Source: Salinimicrobium sp. TH3 (GTDB lineage: Bacteria; Bacteroidota; Bacteroidia; Flavobacteriales; Flavobacteriaceae). Taken from it: a DNA stretch of 64,000 nucleotides. The notes under the pieces are model-generated. The model worked only from the letters and a program-made list of their open reading frames with translations, had not been told where the DNA came from and ran no database searches. The stretch's first letter is position 1. Each line of letters starts with the position of its first letter. Made by a program: the position numbers and the translations under genes. The DNA is taken from assembly GCF_026676115.1 (NCBI RefSeq), contig NZ_JAPONB010000005.1, positions 186,001 through 250,000 on the forward strand. The letters are read 5' to 3'. Positions 14,734 through 26,592 of this stretch are shown here, one piece after another.

Positions 14734-15156
14734 TTAATCCAATTCACTTAAATGTGCCGAAATAGCTTTCCATTCTCCATTCTTCTTCATCCACACAAAG
14801 GTGTATCTAACAGGTACAGAAAATTCATTTCCCTTCCACGCACCTGTGAATTCAGTGCTTCCGGTGGAAACAACGGTGTTACCGTGAACGGAATATTCCC
14901 GGTTATTGAGAATCAGAGGTTCCAGGTTTCTTTCGGCCATAGCAGAGGTCTCAAGATACTGCGATCGGGTTTCATTGATTGAGCTACTGCCGTTGAGAAT
15001 AAAAGCTTGATCCAGAATTCCTGAAATGACCACAGTATCCTTTTTTACGAGAGCCTCCATCCATTGATCCTCTAAAACTATTATCCTGTCTGTATCTGTC
15101 GTAGAACAGCCTGAAAGGAAAATGATTAACAAGAAATAAAACGCAGGTTTCTTCAA
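14734..15156 (-). CDS. DUF4440/NTF2-like lipoprotein
   Basis: A 140-residue lipoprotein (lipobox ending at Cys17, FLSGCSTT). The mature part has the NTF2-like cone fold pattern of DUF4440: LEDQWMEALVKKDTVVISGIL at the start and VRYTFVWMKKNGEWKAISAHLSEL at the end. Members include SnoaL-like enzymes and calcium/calmodulin kinase II association domains; without visible catalytic residues no activity is assigned. It is located in the periplasm or at a membrane. Confidence 0.8.
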   Translation of the reverse strand: MKKPAFYFLLIIFLSGCSTTDTDRIIVLEDQWMEALVKKDTVVISGILDQAFILNGSSSINETRSQYLETSAMAERNLEPLILNNREYSVHGNTVVSTGSTEFTGAWKGNEFSVPVRYTFVWMKKNGEWKAISAHLSELD

Positions 15157-15228
15157 AGCTCTATTTTAATGACATTATGCGTTTAAATGTAAGTCATATT
15201 GGAATTACTACATACACCTTAAAAAATA

Positions 15229-15253
15229 AAAACCTGAAGCGCGAACTTCAGGT
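15229..15253 (-). terminator. Terminator with ACCTGAAG stem
   Basis: The perfect 8-base-pair stem ACCTGAAG / CTTCAGGT with a CGCGAA loop has T residues on its minus-strand 3' side. It lies about 160 bases after the stop of the PLDc_N-like gene at 15414 and resembles the stems at 9411 and 10557. Confidence 0.7.
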
Positions 15254-15413
15254 ATATTGACTCCGTTAAAAACATTATTTTAGAGGAGCATTTATTCCTT
15301 ATCCTTAATTTCTTTCCTTGCCCGGAATCCCGATTAAACAATTCTAAACCGGCAATCTTCCAGAAGGAAAACTTGCCAAAAAAGAACAGCAAACTAAAAT
15401 CCTTCAAAAAAAG

Positions 15414-15641
15414 TCATTTTTGATATATATTCTTTACTGTTCTGGTACTTCTCCCATAGGCCAAATAAGCCAGCAGTCCAATTACCGGAACAAAGAACAC
15501 AAAGAGACCCCACAGCATTCCTTCTCTTCCTCTAAAACCTGAAGTAATAATCTCATATAGGAAATACATCCAGGCAACCAAAAAACCAAACATAAATGCC
15601 TGCCACAAAAAAGCTACATAAGAGATATCATTCAATATCAT
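15414..15641 (-). CDS. PLDc_N-like small membrane protein
   Basis: A 75-residue protein with two membrane helices (about residues 10-30 and 42-64). The second, with VFFVPVIGLLAYLAYGRS, matches the PLDc_N pattern (Pro-xx-Gly followed by Leu/Tyr-Gly-Arg) known from cardiolipin synthase N termini. The stop codon lies in a CAAAAATGACTTTTTTTGAAGG hairpin-like repeat, as for the similar gene at 11827-12109. It is 10 bases downstream of the DUF3467 gene and probably co-transcribed with it. Function unknown. Confidence 0.7.
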   Translation of the reverse strand: MILNDISYVAFLWQAFMFGFLVAWMYFLYEIITSGFRGREGMLWGLFVFFVPVIGLLAYLAYGRSTRTVKNIYQK

Positions 15642-15651
15642 TTCTATTTAT

Positions 15652-15978
15652 TTATGCCTGTCCTGTGGGCCCAAAGTTTAAAGGAATTGGCGGCTGGTCA
15701 TAATCCTTGATCTCCCCATGAGCTTTCTCAAAACGCTGCACATTGTCCCCCAAAGCTTTTAACAGCCGTTTCGCATGCTGCGGAGTTAAAATTATACGGG
15801 ATTTTACTTTGCTCTTTGGAGTACCCGGCATAATACTTACAAAATCCACTACAAATTCAGATACGGAATGGTTGATGATCGCCAGGTTGGAATAGGTGCC
15901 TTCGGCAACTTTTTCATCAAGTTCTATATTGATCTGTCCTTTTTTGGACTTTTTAGGATTGTTGTTTTCGTCGCTCAT
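15652..15978 (-). CDS. DUF3467 domain-containing protein
   Basis: A 108-residue cytoplasmic protein. After a Lys/Asn-rich start comes the DUF3467 core: INIELDEKVAEGTYSNLAIINHS, FVVDFVSIMPG and RIILTPQHAKRLLKAL. In Bacteroidota this gene is commonly found directly downstream of rpoC, as here. Its role is unknown; the position suggests a link to transcription. Two hairpin terminators separate it from rpoC, so it probably receives only read-through or its own transcription. Confidence 0.88.
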   Translation of the reverse strand: MSDENNNPKKSKKGQINIELDEKVAEGTYSNLAIINHSVSEFVVDFVSIMPGTPKSKVKSRIILTPQHAKRLLKALGDNVQRFEKAHGEIKDYDQPPIPLNFGPTGQA

Positions 15979-16003
15979 TATTAAATTTTTATAGGATTAA
16001 AAG

Positions 16004-16036
16004 TACAAAAAAATCCCGACCGTGAGGGTCGGGATT
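16004..16036 (-). terminator. Second terminator after rpoC
   Basis: The 10-base-pair stem AATCCCGACC / GGTCGGGATT with loop GTGAG is followed on the minus strand by a T run (A residues at 16006-16013). Confidence 0.8.
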
Positions 16037-16050
16037 CTCTTTCTTAAACA

Positions 16051-16078
16051 GAAAAGGCCGCTATTGCGGCCTTTTCTT
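16051..16078 (-). terminator. First terminator after rpoC
   Basis: The 10-base-pair perfect stem AAAAGGCCGC / GCGGCCTTTT with a TATT loop lies directly after the rpoC stop codon. Confidence 0.8.
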
Positions 16079-16081
16079 CTG

Positions 16082-19000
16082 CTAGTTATAATTTACTTCC
16101 TGCTTTTTCTCAAGCATTTCGTCAAATTCTTCTTTAGAACCAACAATGATATTCTCATACTCCCTAAGACCTGTACCGGCAGGGATTCTATGTCCAACAA
16201 TAACATTTTCTTTTAGTCCTTCAAGTTCATCAACCTTACCGCTTACGGCTGCCTCGTTAAGTACCTTCGTAGTTTCCTGGAAGGACGCTGCAGAAATAAA
16301 TGATTTGGTTTGCAGTGATGCACGGGTAATACCCTGTAGAACCGGAGTCGCTGTTGCAGCAACTACGTCCCTTGCGGTAACCAGATTCTTATCCTCTCTT
16401 CTAAGAATAGAGTTTTCGTCTCTAAGGTCTCTTGGAGAAATAAGTTGTCCCGGTTTAAGGTTCTCTGAATCTCCTGCATCTTCTACCACCTTCATTCCAA
16501 AGATCTCATCGTTCTCCAAAGTGAAATCATCTTTGTGAATCAATTGGTTTTCAAGGAAAATAGTATCTCCCGGATCAACGATTCTAACCTTACGCATCAT
16601 TTGTCTCACAACTACTTCAAAGTGCTTATCATTGATCTTCACCCCTTGTAGACGGTATACTTCCTGAACTTCGTTCACAAGATACTGTTGTACAGCACTT
16701 GGTCCTTTGATAGAAAGTATATCTTCAGGCGTTACAGAACCATCAGATAATGGCATTCCGGCACGCACGTAGTCATTTTCCTGAACAAGGATCTGGTTGG
16801 AAAGTTTCACAAGATACTTCTTAACCTCACCAAGTTTAGATTCGATAATGATCTCACGGTTACCACGTTTGATCTTTCCGAAGGAAACAACTCCGTCAAT
16901 CTCACTTACCACAGCAGGATTAGATGGATTACGTGCTTCGAAAAGCTCGGTTACCCTTGGAAGACCTCCTGTAATATCCCCGGACTTCGAAGATTTACGT
17001 GGGATCTTAACCAAAATCTTACCTACCTTGATCTTCTCATCGTTGTCTACCATAAGGTGAGCTCCAACAGGAAGGTTGTAAGAACGAATTACTTCGTCTT
17101 TCTTACCAAGGATCTGTAGAGTTGGAATAAGTTTCTTGTTACGACTCTCGGAAATTACTTTTTCCTGGAATCCTGTCTGCTCATCGATCTCAACCTGGTA
17201 TGTCACCCCTTGCTCGATATTCTCGTACCTGATCTTACCTGCAAATTCTGAAATGATCACCCCGTTATAAGGATCCCACTGGCAAACAACCTCGTCTTTG
17301 GAAACTTTGTCTCCGTTCTTGATAAATATCTGTGATCCATAAGGAATGTTACTTGTACTAAGAACAATTCCAGATTTTGGATCTTTCAGTTTTAATTCTG
17401 AAGTCCTGGAAATCACGATCTCAGCCTCGCTACCGTCAGGAGCTTCTCCTTTAACAGTTTTAAGGTCTTCGATCTCAGCGATTCCCGGGAACTTCGCGAT
17501 CAATTTATTTTCTTCAGAAATGTTTCCTGCAATACCACCCACGTGGAAGGTACGTAGTGTAAGCTGTGTACCCGGTTCTCCAATAGACTGGGCAGCTACA
17601 ACTCCAACCGCTTCACCTCTTTGTACCGTTTTATTGGTAGCAAGGTTACGGCCGTAACATCTCACACAAATACCCTTTTTGGCCTCACATGTAAGAGCAG
17701 ATCGTACTTCTACACTTTCAATTGGTGCACTGGTGATCTTCTTAACGATATCTTCGTCAATTTCAACACCCGAAGCTACCAAAAGCTCATTTGTTAATGG
17801 ATCGTATACATCATGAAGGGCAGTTCTACCAAGAATACGCTCTCCAAGTGATTCAACGATCTCTTCATTCTTCTTCAATGGAGAAACATCAACACCTCTT
17901 AACGTACCACAATCTTCTTCGTTGATGATCACATCCTGTGAAACGTCAACAAGACGACGGGTTAGGTAACCAGCATCGGCCGTTTTAAGAGCCGTATCGG
18001 CAAGACCTTTACGTGCACCGTGAGTAGAGATAAAGTATTCAAGAATTGAAAGACCTTCCTTAAAGTTAGAAAGAATAGGGTTTTCAATAATTTCTCCACC
18101 TCCAGATGTAGATTTCTTAGGCTTAGCCATCAAACCACGCATCCCGGTTAACTGACGGATCTGTTCTTTAGATCCCCTTGCTCCCGAGTCAAGCATCATA
18201 AACACAGAGTTAAATCCTTGCTGGTCTTCACGAATACGCTTCATGGCTAATTCCGTTAAGCCGGCGTTCGTAGAAGTCCAGATGTCAATAACCTGGTTAT
18301 AACGTTCGTTGTTGGTAATAAGACCCATGTTATAGTTACCAATGATGCCTTCTACCTGCTGGTTTGCATCATCGATCATGCTCTGCTTTTCCTCTGGAAT
18401 AATAATATCCCCAAGGCTAAAGGAAAGACCACCGCGGTATGCATATCCATAACCCATTTCTTTAATGGCATCAAGGAATTCTGCAGTTTCAGGTACACTG
18501 GTTACTTTAAGAATATTACCAATAATGTCCCTAAGAGACTTTTTGGTAAGTACTTCATTCACATAACCTGCAACTTCTGGCACAGCCTGGTTAAATAACA
18601 CCCTACCAACAGTTGATTCGATGATTTGGCTTACCAGTTTACCTTCTTCGTTATAATCTTTTGTACGTATCTTAATGATAGCGTTCAGCTCCACTCTCTT
18701 CTGATTATAGGCAATAACTACCTCTTCAGCAGAATAGAAAGTAAGGCCTTCACCCTGAACTTTTCTCTCTTCAGTTGATTTTCTGGCCTTTGTCATGTAG
18801 TAAAGACCAAGCACCATATCCTGAGAAGGTACAGTAACAGGAGAACCGTTTGCAGGGTTCAAAATATTGTGAGAACCTAGCATCAACAGCTGCGCCTCAA
18901 GGATAGCCTCTGGCCCAAGTGGAAGGTGAACAGCCATTTGATCCCCATCAAAGTCGGCGTTAAATGCAGTACACGCAAGCGGGTGTAACTGGATCGCTTT

Positions 19001-20383
19001 ACCTTCAATAAGTTTAGGCTGGAATGCCTGGATACCAAGTCTGTGAAGGGTTGGGGCCCGGTTAAGCAACACAGGATGCCCTTTCAACACGTTCTCAAGA
19101 ATATCCCAAACAACAGGTTCCTTCTTATCTATAATTTTCTTGGCAGATTTTACTGTCTTAACAATACCTCTTTCAATAAGCTTTCTTATCACAAAAGGCT
19201 TGTAAAGCTCGGCTGCCATGTCTTTTGGAAGACCACATTCGTAGAACTTCAACTCAGGTCCAACAACAATTACCGAACGGGCTGAATAATCCACACGTTT
19301 ACCAAGCAGGTTTTGACGGAAACGCCCTTGCTTACCTTTTAAGGAATCGGAAAGAGATTTTAACGGCCTGTTAGAATCGGTTTTTACTGCTGAAGATTTT
19401 CTGGTGTTGTCGAACAACGAATCCACAGATTCCTGAAGCATACGTTTTTCGTTACGTAGGATCACCTCAGGAGCTTTGATCTCCATTAAACGCTTCAAAC
19501 GGTTGTTACGAATAATTACGCGACGGTAAAGATCGTTCAAATCTGAAGTTGCGAAACGTCCTCCATCAAGCGGCACCAATGGACGCAATTCCGGCGGAAT
19601 GATTGGAATTACCTTCATGATCATCCACTCTGGACGGTTCTCGCGGTTTTTATTGGCATCACGAAGCGACTCAACAACCTGAAGTCTCTTAAGAGCTTCA
19701 GTCTTACGTTGCTTCGAAGTTTCGTTATTCGCTTTATGTCTTAATTCATATGAAAGTTCATCAAGATCAATGCGCTGCAGGATATCAATAAGACATTCTG
19801 CACCCATTTTAGCGATAAATTTGTTCGGATCCTTTTCATCAAGGTACAGGTTTTCCTGCGGAAGGGTATCCAGAATGTTCAGGTACTCTTCTTCGGTTAG
19901 GAAATCCATTTTCTTCAACGGCGATCCATCTTCATTCTTGGCAATACCCGGCTGAATTACCACGTATCTTTCGTAGTAAATGATCATGTCTAATTTCTTA
20001 GACGGAAGACCAAGCAGGTAACCAATTTTGTTAGGTAAAGAACGGAAGTACCAGATGTGTGCTACAGGAACCACAAGGTTGATATGTCCTACGCGGTCTC
20101 TACGCACTTTCTTTTCGGTCACCTCTACACCACATCTATCACACACGATCCCTTTGTAGCGGATTCTCTTGTACTTACCGCAGGCACATTCATAATCCTT
20201 CACAGGACCAAAGATGCGCTCACAGAAAAGCCCGTCCCTTTCGGGTTTGTGCGTACGATAATTGATAGTTTCAGGCTTTAAAACCTCTCCGCGTGACTCG
20301 GCAAGAATCGACTCAGGAGAAGCTAAACCTATAGAGATCTTGTTAAACCTCTGTACTGTATTCTTATCATTATTTCTAGCCAT
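16082..20383 (-). CDS. rpoC: DNA-directed RNA polymerase subunit beta'
   Basis: The largest RNA polymerase subunit (1433 residues). The catalytic motif [16 protein letters not shown] is present near residue 470. The N-terminal zinc ribbon (CACGKYKR...CDRCGVEV) is near residues 66-87 and the second zinc site ([14 protein letters not shown]) near residues 898-911. [13 protein letters not shown] (trigger-loop/bridge region) is normal for the family. It follows rpoB in the same operon with a 64-base gap. Two consecutive hairpins after the stop end the long ribosomal-protein/RNA-polymerase transcript. Confidence 0.99.
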   Translation of the reverse strand: MARNNDKNTVQRFNKISIGLASPESILAESRGEVLKPETINYRTHKPERDGLFCERIFGPVKDYECACGKYKRIRYKGIVCDRCGVEVTEKKVRRDRVGHINLVVPVAHIWYFRSLPNKIGYLLGLPSKKLDMIIYYERYVVIQPGIAKNEDGSPLKKMDFLTEEEYLNILDTLPQENLYLDEKDPNKFIAKMGAECLIDILQRIDLDELSYELRHKANNETSKQRKTEALKRLQVVESLRDANKNRENRPEWMIMKVIPIIPPELRPLVPLDGGRFATSDLNDLYRRVIIRNNRLKRLMEIKAPEVILRNEKRMLQESVDSLFDNTRKSSAVKTDSNRPLKSLSDSLKGKQGRFRQNLLGKRVDYSARSVIVVGPELKFYECGLPKDMAAELYKPFVIRKLIERGIVKTVKSAKKIIDKKEPVVWDILENVLKGHPVLLNRAPTLHRLGIQAFQPKLIEGKAIQLHPLACTAFNADFDGDQMAVHLPLGPEAILEAQLLMLGSHNILNPANGSPVTVPSQDMVLGLYYMTKARKSTEERKVQGEGLTFYSAEEVVIAYNQKRVELNAIIKIRTKDYNEEGKLVSQIIESTVGRVLFNQAVPEVAGYVNEVLTKKSLRDIIGNILKVTSVPETAEFLDAIKEMGYGYAYRGGLSFSLGDIIIPEEKQSMIDDANQQVEGIIGNYNMGLITNNERYNQVIDIWTSTNAGLTELAMKRIREDQQGFNSVFMMLDSGARGSKEQIRQLTGMRGLMAKPKKSTSGGGEIIENPILSNFKEGLSILEYFISTHGARKGLADTALKTADAGYLTRRLVDVSQDVIINEEDCGTLRGVDVSPLKKNEEIVESLGERILGRTALHDVYDPLTNELLVASGVEIDEDIVKKITSAPIESVEVRSALTCEAKKGICVRCYGRNLATNKTVQRGEAVGVVAAQSIGEPGTQLTLRTFHVGGIAGNISEENKLIAKFPGIAEIEDLKTVKGEAPDGSEAEIVISRTSELKLKDPKSGIVLSTSNIPYGSQIFIKNGDKVSKDEVVCQWDPYNGVIISEFAGKIRYENIEQGVTYQVEIDEQTGFQEKVISESRNKKLIPTLQILGKKDEVIRSYNLPVGAHLMVDNDEKIKVGKILVKIPRKSSKSGDITGGLPRVTELFEARNPSNPAVVSEIDGVVSFGKIKRGNREIIIESKLGEVKKYLVKLSNQILVQENDYVRAGMPLSDGSVTPEDILSIKGPSAVQQYLVNEVQEVYRLQGVKINDKHFEVVVRQMMRKVRIVDPGDTIFLENQLIHKDDFTLENDEIFGMKVVEDAGDSENLKPGQLISPRDLRDENSILRREDKNLVTARDVVAATATPVLQGITRASLQTKSFISAASFQETTKVLNEAAVSGKVDELEGLKENVIVGHRIPAGTGLREYENIIVGSKEEFDEMLEKKQEVNYN

Positions 20384-20447
20384 AATAAATGGTGCTATCT
20401 AATTATTGTAAATGCTGTGCAGGGTTGCGGCCCTGCACAACAAAGCT

Positions 20448-23400
20448 TTATTCTTCTAATCTAATATCTAATCCCAGACCTTTCAATTCGTGCATTAACA
20501 CGTTAAAAGATTCAGGTAGTCCAGGTTCTGGCATTGGCTCACCTTTTACAATGGCTTCATAAGTCTTGGCTCTTCCTATTACATCATCAGACTTCACAGT
20601 AAGGATCTCACGCAAGGTTGCAGAAGCACCATATGCCTCAAGCGCCCAAACTTCCATCTCTCCAAAACGTTGTCCACCAAATTGAGCTTTACCTCCAAGC
20701 GGCTGCTGTGTGATCAATGAGTATGGCCCGATTGAACGTGCGTGCATCTTATCATCGATCATATGCCCTAACTTAAGCATATAAATAACTCCAACAGTTG
20801 CAGGCTGGTCAAAGCGATCTCCGGTTCCACCATCATAAAGATAAGTGTGACCAAATCTCGGGATTCCAGCTTCATCTGTCAATTCATTGATCTGGTCTAT
20901 AGTTGCACCATCAAAAATTGGAGTAGCAAATTTTCTACCCAGTTTTTGTCCGGCCCATCCAAGCACAGTCTCATAAATCTGCCCAATGTTCATACGTGAT
21001 GGTACCCCAAGAGGGTTCAACACGATATCAACAGGCGTTCCATCTTCAAGGAATGGCATATCTTCCTGGCGAACGATACGTGCAACAATACCTTTGTTCC
21101 CGTGACGTCCTGCCATTTTATCCCCTACTTTAAGTTTACGTTTCTTAGCGATGTAAACTTTAGCAAGTTTGATGATACCAGAAGGAAGTTCATCCCCTAC
21201 AGAAATAGTGAATTTCTCTCTTCTTAAGTTACCCTGAATATCATTTTCCTTAATACGGTAGTTGTGAAGAAGATCGGCAACCAAAGCGTTAAGGTGATCA
21301 TCTGTAGTCCACGTACCTTGTGTAAGGTGAGCATAATCATCAACTGCATTAAGCATTTTTTGAGTATACTTTTTACCTTTTGGAAGGATCTCCTCACCCA
21401 GGTCGTTCATCACTCCCTGAGCAGTTTTTCCACCAATGATCGCGAACAATTTATCTACCAGTTCAGACTTTAAAATGGCAAATTTCGCTTCATATTTTTT
21501 CTCAAGTGCCGCAACATCTTCTTTATCCTGAGCTCTCTTACGCTTATCTTTAATGGCACGGGCAAACAATTTCTTGTCTATTACCACACCTCTTAATGAT
21601 GGCGAAGCTTTAAGAGAAGCATCTTTTACATCTCCAGCTTTATCACCAAAGATCGCTCTAAGAAGTTTTTCTTCTGGAGTTGGATCGCTCTCTCCTTTTG
21701 GAGTGATCTTTCCAATAAGTATATCTCCAGGCTTAACTTCTGCACCAATTCTAATCATACCATGCTCATCAAGGTCTTTTGTAGCCTCTTCTGAAACGTT
21801 TGGAATGTCATTAGTTAATTCTTCGTTACCAAGTTTGGTATCTCTAACTTCAAGAGAATATTCATCAATGTGAATCGAGGTGAAAATATCATTTCTCACC
21901 ACATTTTCTGAGATCACAATTGCATCCTCAAAGTTGTAACCTTTCCATGGCATGAAGGCAACCTTCATGTTACGTCCAAGAGCAAGTTCCCCTGCCTCGG
22001 TAGCATAACCCTGGCAAAGCACCTGTCCTTTCGCAACCCTGTCACCTACTCTTACGATTGGCTTAAGGTTGATAGAAGTTCCCTGGTTCGTCTTTCTGAA
22101 TTTTACCAGTTCATAAGTCTTGGAATCTGAATCAAAGCTTACCATTCGCTCCTCTTCAGTTCTATCATACTTAATGGTGATTTGATTTGCATCAACGTAC
22201 TCTACAGTTCCATCTCCTTCAGCATTGATCAATACACGGGAATCTGTAGCTACCTGTCTTTCCAGTCCTGTACCTACGATTGGAGAATCAACTCTCAATA
22301 ATGGTACTGCCTGGCGCATCATGTTAGATCCCATCAAGGCCCGGTTAGCATCATCGTGCTCAAGAAATGGGATAAGAGAAGCAGAAATAGAAGCGATCTG
22401 GTTTGGAGCAACATCCATATAGTGAACCTGGGTAGGATCAACAACAGGGAAATCACCTTCTTCACGCGCAATTACTCTTTCAGCCTCAATAGTACCATCA
22501 TCACTCATTGCAATGTTCGCCTGGGCGATCATCTTGTCTTCTTCCTCTTCGGCACTTAGATATCTTGGCTCCTCGGTAACATTTACTTTACCGTTAACTA
22601 CCTCGCGGTAAGGAGTCTCAAGGAATCCCATTGAATTCACCTTAGCATAAGCCGAAAGTGAAGAGATAAGTCCAATGTTTGGACCTTCAGGAGTTTCAAT
22701 AGGACATAGTCTTCCATAGTGGGTATAGTGAACGTCACGTACCTCAAATCCTGCACGCTCACGGGAAAGACCACCTGGCCCTAAGGCCGAAAGTCTTCTT
22801 TTGTGAGTGATCTCTGCCAGTGGGTTTGTTTGATCCATGAACTGAGACAACTGGTTGGTTCCAAAGAAAGAGTTGATAACAGAAGACAAAGTCTTCGCGT
22901 TGATCAAATCTATTGGGGTAAATACCTCGTTGTCACGTACGTTCATCCTTTCACGAATAGTACGTGCCATACGGGCAAGACCTACACCAAACTGTTGAGA
23001 CAGCTGCTCTCCTACTGTTCTTACACGACGGTTAGACAAGTGGTCAATATCATCAACCTCTGCCTTTGAGTTTATAAGTTCAATAAGATATTTTACGATA
23101 GTAATGATATCCTCACGGGTAAGCACCTGCTTATCCATAGCGATATCAAGACCTAGCTTTTTGTTCATTCTGTAACGCCCTACTTCCCCAAGGTTGTAAC
23201 GCTGGTCACTAAAGAACAACTTGTCAATAATTCCGCGGGCAGTTTCCTCATCGGGTGGTTCTGCGTTACGAAGTTGACGGTATATATGTTCAACCGCTTC
23301 CTTTTCAGAGTTGGTTGGATCTTTTTGTAATGTGTTATGGATGATGGCGTAATCCCCGGTCTGATTATCTTCTTTGTGAAGAAGAATGGTTTTAGATCCG

Positions 23401-24263
23401 GTTTCTACGATCTCTTCTATATGATCTTTTTCAAGAACAGTATCACGATCTAATACAATCTCGTTACGTTCAATTGAAACTACCTCACCTGTATCTTCAT
23501 CTACAAAATCTTCATACCAGGTATTCAATACACGTGCAGCGAGTCTGCGTCCAAGGACCTTCTTAAGTCCGGTTTTGGAAACTTTAACCTCTTCTGCAAG
23601 GTCAAAGATCTCCAGAATGTCTTTATCACGCTCAAAACCAATGGCGCGGAAAAGGGTTGTTACAGGTAATTTTTTCTTTCTATCGATATACGCGTACATA
23701 ACGCTGTTGATATCGGTAGCGAATTCAATCCAGGATCCTTTAAAAGGAATTACACGGGCCGAATAAAGTTTAGTCCCGTTTGCATGGAAGGATTGTCCAA
23801 AGAATACTCCGGGAGACCGGTGCAACTGAGAAACGACTACGCGCTCAGCTCCATTGATACAAAAGGTCCCGCTTGGGGTCATGTAAGGAATAGTCCCAAG
23901 GTACACATCCTGAACAATAGTTTCAAAATCTTCATGTTCCGGGTCTGTACAATAAAGCTTTAACCGTGCTTTAAGCGGCACACTATAGGTCAATCCACGC
24001 TCAATACACTCCTGTAGGGAGTATCGCGGTGGGTCCACAAAATAGTCTAAAAATTCTAGTACGAATTGGTTACGGGTGTCCGTAATGGGAAAGTTCTCCA
24101 TGAAGGTATTATATAAACCTTCATTTCCTCTTTCTTCTGATTTCGTTTCTAATTGAAAGAAGTCCTGGAATGACTTAATTTGGATATCCAAAAAGTCTGG
24201 GTAAGCAGGCCTGTTCTTTACAGAAGAGAAACTCAATCTTTCAGTTTGCGTTGCTAACATCAA
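20448..24263 (-). CDS. rpoB: DNA-directed RNA polymerase subunit beta
   Basis: The second large RNA polymerase subunit, 1271 residues. The rifampicin-region sequence ([33 protein letters not shown], here from about residue 466) is intact and wild-type-like, with Asp, His and Ser at the usual resistance positions. The C-terminal block [18 protein letters not shown] is conserved. The first codons are MMLATQ, so the second Met is an equally possible start. A long two-part hairpin lies in the 128-base gap from rplL. Confidence 0.99.
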   Translation of the reverse strand: MMLATQTERLSFSSVKNRPAYPDFLDIQIKSFQDFFQLETKSEERGNEGLYNTFMENFPITDTRNQFVLEFLDYFVDPPRYSLQECIERGLTYSVPLKARLKLYCTDPEHEDFETIVQDVYLGTIPYMTPSGTFCINGAERVVVSQLHRSPGVFFGQSFHANGTKLYSARVIPFKGSWIEFATDINSVMYAYIDRKKKLPVTTLFRAIGFERDKDILEIFDLAEEVKVSKTGLKKVLGRRLAARVLNTWYEDFVDEDTGEVVSIERNEIVLDRDTVLEKDHIEEIVETGSKTILLHKEDNQTGDYAIIHNTLQKDPTNSEKEAVEHIYRQLRNAEPPDEETARGIIDKLFFSDQRYNLGEVGRYRMNKKLGLDIAMDKQVLTREDIITIVKYLIELINSKAEVDDIDHLSNRRVRTVGEQLSQQFGVGLARMARTIRERMNVRDNEVFTPIDLINAKTLSSVINSFFGTNQLSQFMDQTNPLAEITHKRRLSALGPGGLSRERAGFEVRDVHYTHYGRLCPIETPEGPNIGLISSLSAYAKVNSMGFLETPYREVVNGKVNVTEEPRYLSAEEEEDKMIAQANIAMSDDGTIEAERVIAREEGDFPVVDPTQVHYMDVAPNQIASISASLIPFLEHDDANRALMGSNMMRQAVPLLRVDSPIVGTGLERQVATDSRVLINAEGDGTVEYVDANQITIKYDRTEEERMVSFDSDSKTYELVKFRKTNQGTSINLKPIVRVGDRVAKGQVLCQGYATEAGELALGRNMKVAFMPWKGYNFEDAIVISENVVRNDIFTSIHIDEYSLEVRDTKLGNEELTNDIPNVSEEATKDLDEHGMIRIGAEVKPGDILIGKITPKGESDPTPEEKLLRAIFGDKAGDVKDASLKASPSLRGVVIDKKLFARAIKDKRKRAQDKEDVAALEKKYEAKFAILKSELVDKLFAIIGGKTAQGVMNDLGEEILPKGKKYTQKMLNAVDDYAHLTQGTWTTDDHLNALVADLLHNYRIKENDIQGNLRREKFTISVGDELPSGIIKLAKVYIAKKRKLKVGDKMAGRHGNKGIVARIVRQEDMPFLEDGTPVDIVLNPLGVPSRMNIGQIYETVLGWAGQKLGRKFATPIFDGATIDQINELTDEAGIPRFGHTYLYDGGTGDRFDQPATVGVIYMLKLGHMIDDKMHARSIGPYSLITQQPLGGKAQFGGQRFGEMEVWALEAYGASATLREILTVKSDDVIGRAKTYEAIVKGEPMPEPGLPESFNVLMHELKGLGLDIRLEE

Positions 24264-24330
24264 TGGACGGAATTATGTTAAATAAAAAAATGTGTGCGAA
24301 ATAAACAGGAAATGTTTATATACGCAAAAT

Positions 24331-24369
24331 GGTTTAGACCTCAGAGAACCTAATCTCCGGGTCTAAACC
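24331..24369 (-). promoter_or_regulatory. Long hairpin in the rplL-rpoB gap (attenuator or RNA processing site)
   Basis: A perfect 10-base-pair stem (GGTTTAGACC / GGTCTAAACC) encloses a second small stem (GAGA / TCTC). No T run follows, so it is not a plain terminator. It lies between the ribosomal protein genes and rpoB, where other bacteria have a partial terminator and an RNase III site that lower rpoBC expression relative to L10/L7/12. Confidence 0.55.
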
Positions 24370-24391
24370 TATATTAGTGTGTGGGTTTAGC

Positions 24392-24769
24392 TTACTTAAG
24401 CTCAACCTCAGCTCCTGCTTCTTCTAACTGTGCTTTAAGTGCTTCAGCTTCGTCTTTAGAAACTCCTTCCTTTACAGGTTTTGGAGCGTTATCTACCAAT
24501 TCTTTAGCATCTTTCAAGCCAAGACCGGTAAGTTCTTTTACTAATTTCACTACGGCTAGTTTTGATCCACCCGGAGCTTTAAGGATTACGTCAAATTCAG
24601 ACTGCTCTTCTGCGGCTTCTTCACCACCAGCGGCAGCACCACCAGCAACAGCTACAGCTGCAGCAGCAGGCTCAATCCCGTATTCTTCTTTCAAAATATC
24701 AGCTAACTCATTAACTTCTTTTACTGTTAAGTTAACCAATTGTTCTGCGAAATCTTTTAAATCTGCCAT
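24392..24769 (-). CDS. rplL: 50S ribosomal protein L7/L12
   Basis: The stalk protein bL12 (125 residues), which recruits translation GTPases. It shows the N-terminal dimerisation helix region ([24 protein letters not shown]), the flexible Ala/Gly hinge ([21 protein letters not shown], residues about 35-55) and the C-terminal domain ([33 protein letters not shown]). It follows rplJ by 57 bases, the classic L10-L12 gene pair. Confidence 0.98.
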   Translation of the reverse strand: MADLKDFAEQLVNLTVKEVNELADILKEEYGIEPAAAAVAVAGGAAAGGEEAAEEQSEFDVILKAPGGSKLAVVKLVKELTGLGLKDAKELVDNAPKPVKEGVSKDEAEALKAQLEEAGAEVELK

Positions 24770-24826
24770 TTTCTATCGTTTTTAAAATGTAATGTAATTT
24801 ATGTTTGTTAAAAAGTGCGTACGTGT

Positions 24827-25348
24827 TTATCCTTCTTTTTCAGAAAGAGTTTTAAGAATTCCTGCGATCTTACCACCACCAGACTTAAGTGCCGAAATAA
24901 CATTTTTGGCAGGTGATTGAAGTAATCCAACAATATCTCCAATAACTTCTTCTTTAGATTTGATGCTAACCAGTGTATCCAGTTTATCATCTCCAATGAA
25001 GATAGCCTCTTCAATAAACGCGCCTTTTAGTAAAGGTTTGTCAGATTTTTTTCTAAATTCTTTAATTACTTTGGCTGGTCCATTTCCTGTTTCAGAAAAC
25101 ATGATGGAAGTATTTCCTTTCAATACTGAAGGAAGTTCTCCAAAATCTTTATCTGAACTTTCCATGGCTTTAGCCAAAAGGGTGTTCTTAACTACCGCAA
25201 GCTTTACGTTCGCTTTAAAACAAGCTCTACGTAAGTTTGATGTATTTAAGGCGTTCAAGCCTGAAATATCTGCTAGGTAAATAGTGGTATTATCAGCTAA
25301 CTGGGCAGTTAAATCTTCAATTACTCTTGATTTTTCTTCTCTTGTCAT
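24827..25348 (-). CDS. rplJ: 50S ribosomal protein L10
   Basis: The stalk base protein uL10 (173 residues), which carries the L7/L12 dimers. MTREEKSRVIEDLTAQLADNTTIYLADISGLNA and the LRRACFKANVKLAVVKNTLLAKA segment are typical, and the C-terminal helix (SPAKNVISALKSGGGKIAGILKTLSEKEG) is the L12-binding part. It lies 12 bases after rplA and is followed by rplL. Confidence 0.98.
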   Translation of the reverse strand: MTREEKSRVIEDLTAQLADNTTIYLADISGLNALNTSNLRRACFKANVKLAVVKNTLLAKAMESSDKDFGELPSVLKGNTSIMFSETGNGPAKVIKEFRKKSDKPLLKGAFIEEAIFIGDDKLDTLVSIKSKEEVIGDIVGLLQSPAKNVISALKSGGGKIAGILKTLSEKEG

Positions 25349-25360
25349 AATCCAATAATA

Positions 25361-26059
25361 TTATTGCTCAGTGAACCTTTTAGTATCAATTTCAACACTA
25401 GGACTCATAGTGCTAGACATGTGTATACTTTTAATGTATATACCTTTAGCAGCCGTAGGTTTCAATTTTACCAGGGTAGTTAATAATTCTCTTGCGTTTC
25501 CAGCTATTTTATCAGCCTCAAAAGATGCTTTTCCAATACCAGCGTGTACAATACCTGTCTTATCTACTTTGAAATCGATCTTACCGGCTTTAACATCAGA
25601 AACAGCCTTAGCCACGTCCATAGTTACAGTACCGGTCTTTGGGTTAGGCATTAAACCTCTTGGTCCTAAAATACGTCCAAGGGGTCCTAATTTACCCATA
25701 ACGCTAGGCATAGTGATAATTACATCCACATCTGTCCAGCCACCTTTAATCTTATCAAGGTACTCATCTAAACCAACATAATCGGCACCGGCTTCTTTAG
25801 CTTCTGCTTCCTTATCTGGAGTCACAAGAGCTAAAACCTTTACGTCTTTACCTGTACCGTGTGGTAAAGTAACTACGCCACGCACCATTTGATTCGCCTT
25901 ACGGGGATCTACGTTCAAACGAACGGCGATATCCACAGAAGGATCAAAGTTTACATTGGTAATGTCTTTTATTAAAGCTGAAGCTTCTGCAACCGAATAA
26001 GTTTTACCTTTTTCAACCTTAGACTGTGCTTCCTTTTGCTTTTTAGTCAATCTTGCCAT
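25361..26059 (-). CDS. rplA: 50S ribosomal protein L1
   Basis: The L1-stalk protein uL1 (232 residues). [25 protein letters not shown] and the signature [16 protein letters not shown] with [11 protein letters not shown] just before it are present. In many bacteria L1 also represses its own operon by binding the rplK leader. It follows rplK by 18 bases. Confidence 0.98.
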   Translation of the reverse strand: MARLTKKQKEAQSKVEKGKTYSVAEASALIKDITNVNFDPSVDIAVRLNVDPRKANQMVRGVVTLPHGTGKDVKVLALVTPDKEAEAKEAGADYVGLDEYLDKIKGGWTDVDVIITMPSVMGKLGPLGRILGPRGLMPNPKTGTVTMDVAKAVSDVKAGKIDFKVDKTGIVHAGIGKASFEADKIAGNARELLTTLVKLKPTAAKGIYIKSIHMSSTMSPSVEIDTKRFTEQ

Positions 26060-26077
26060 TTTTAATTTCTTTTTGGA

Positions 26078-26515
26078 TTAAAAAGGTGCTTGTCCTTTTA
26101 CAGTAATTCCCATAGATCTTGCTGTTCCAGCTACCATCTTCATTGCAGACTCAACTGTGAATGCATTTAGATCCTGCATTTTATCTTCAGCAATGGCTCT
26201 TACCTGATCCCAAGAAACACTAGCTATTTTCTTACGGTTTGGCTCACCAGAACCCTTTTTAGCTTTCGCAGCTTCCAAAATTTGAACTGCAGCCGGTGGA
26301 GTTTTAATAACGAAGTCAAAAGACTTGTCTTTATAAACTGTAATTGCAACAGGCAATACTTTTCCCTGCTTATCCTGGGTTCTTCCGTTAAATTGCTTAC
26401 AGAACTCCATGATGTTAACTCCGGCAGCACCTAAAGCTGGTCCAACTGGTGGTGATGGGTTAGCAGCACCTCCGCGAACTTGTAACTTTACAACCTTACT
26501 TACTTCTTTTGCCAT
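26078..26515 (-). CDS. rplK: 50S ribosomal protein L11
   Basis: uL11 (145 residues), part of the GTPase-associated centre. The N-terminal domain begins [28 protein letters not shown] with the conserved Pro-rich stretch, and the C-terminal rRNA-binding domain ends [11 protein letters not shown]. It is preceded by a 77-base gap that holds a stem-loop. Confidence 0.98.
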   Translation of the reverse strand: MAKEVSKVVKLQVRGGAANPSPPVGPALGAAGVNIMEFCKQFNGRTQDKQGKVLPVAITVYKDKSFDFVIKTPPAAVQILEAAKAKKGSGEPNRKKIASVSWDQVRAIAEDKMQDLNAFTVESAMKMVAGTARSMGITVKGQAPF

Positions 26516-26533
26516 TTTATTAATTTTAAGATG

Positions 26534-26568
26534 ATAGTTTTGTTAGTGGAAGCATACTAAAACTATCC
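26534..26568 (-). promoter_or_regulatory. Stem-loop in the rplK leader
   Basis: GATAGTTTT / AAAACTATC pair, extended by ACT/AGT pairs around a one-base bulge, with an eight-base loop. It lies between nusG and rplK, where an L1-binding autoregulatory leader occurs in other bacteria. There is no T run, so it is not a terminator. I cannot match the conserved L1-site residues with certainty. Confidence 0.4.
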
Positions 26569-26592
26569 AAAAATATATAGTGTAACAGTTTA

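Noticed and set aside
15219-15407. 62-codon minus-strand open frame between the lipoprotein and PLDc_N-like genes
   Set aside because: It covers the terminator at 15229-15253 and has no family-like sequence; composition looks like non-coding AT-rich DNA.
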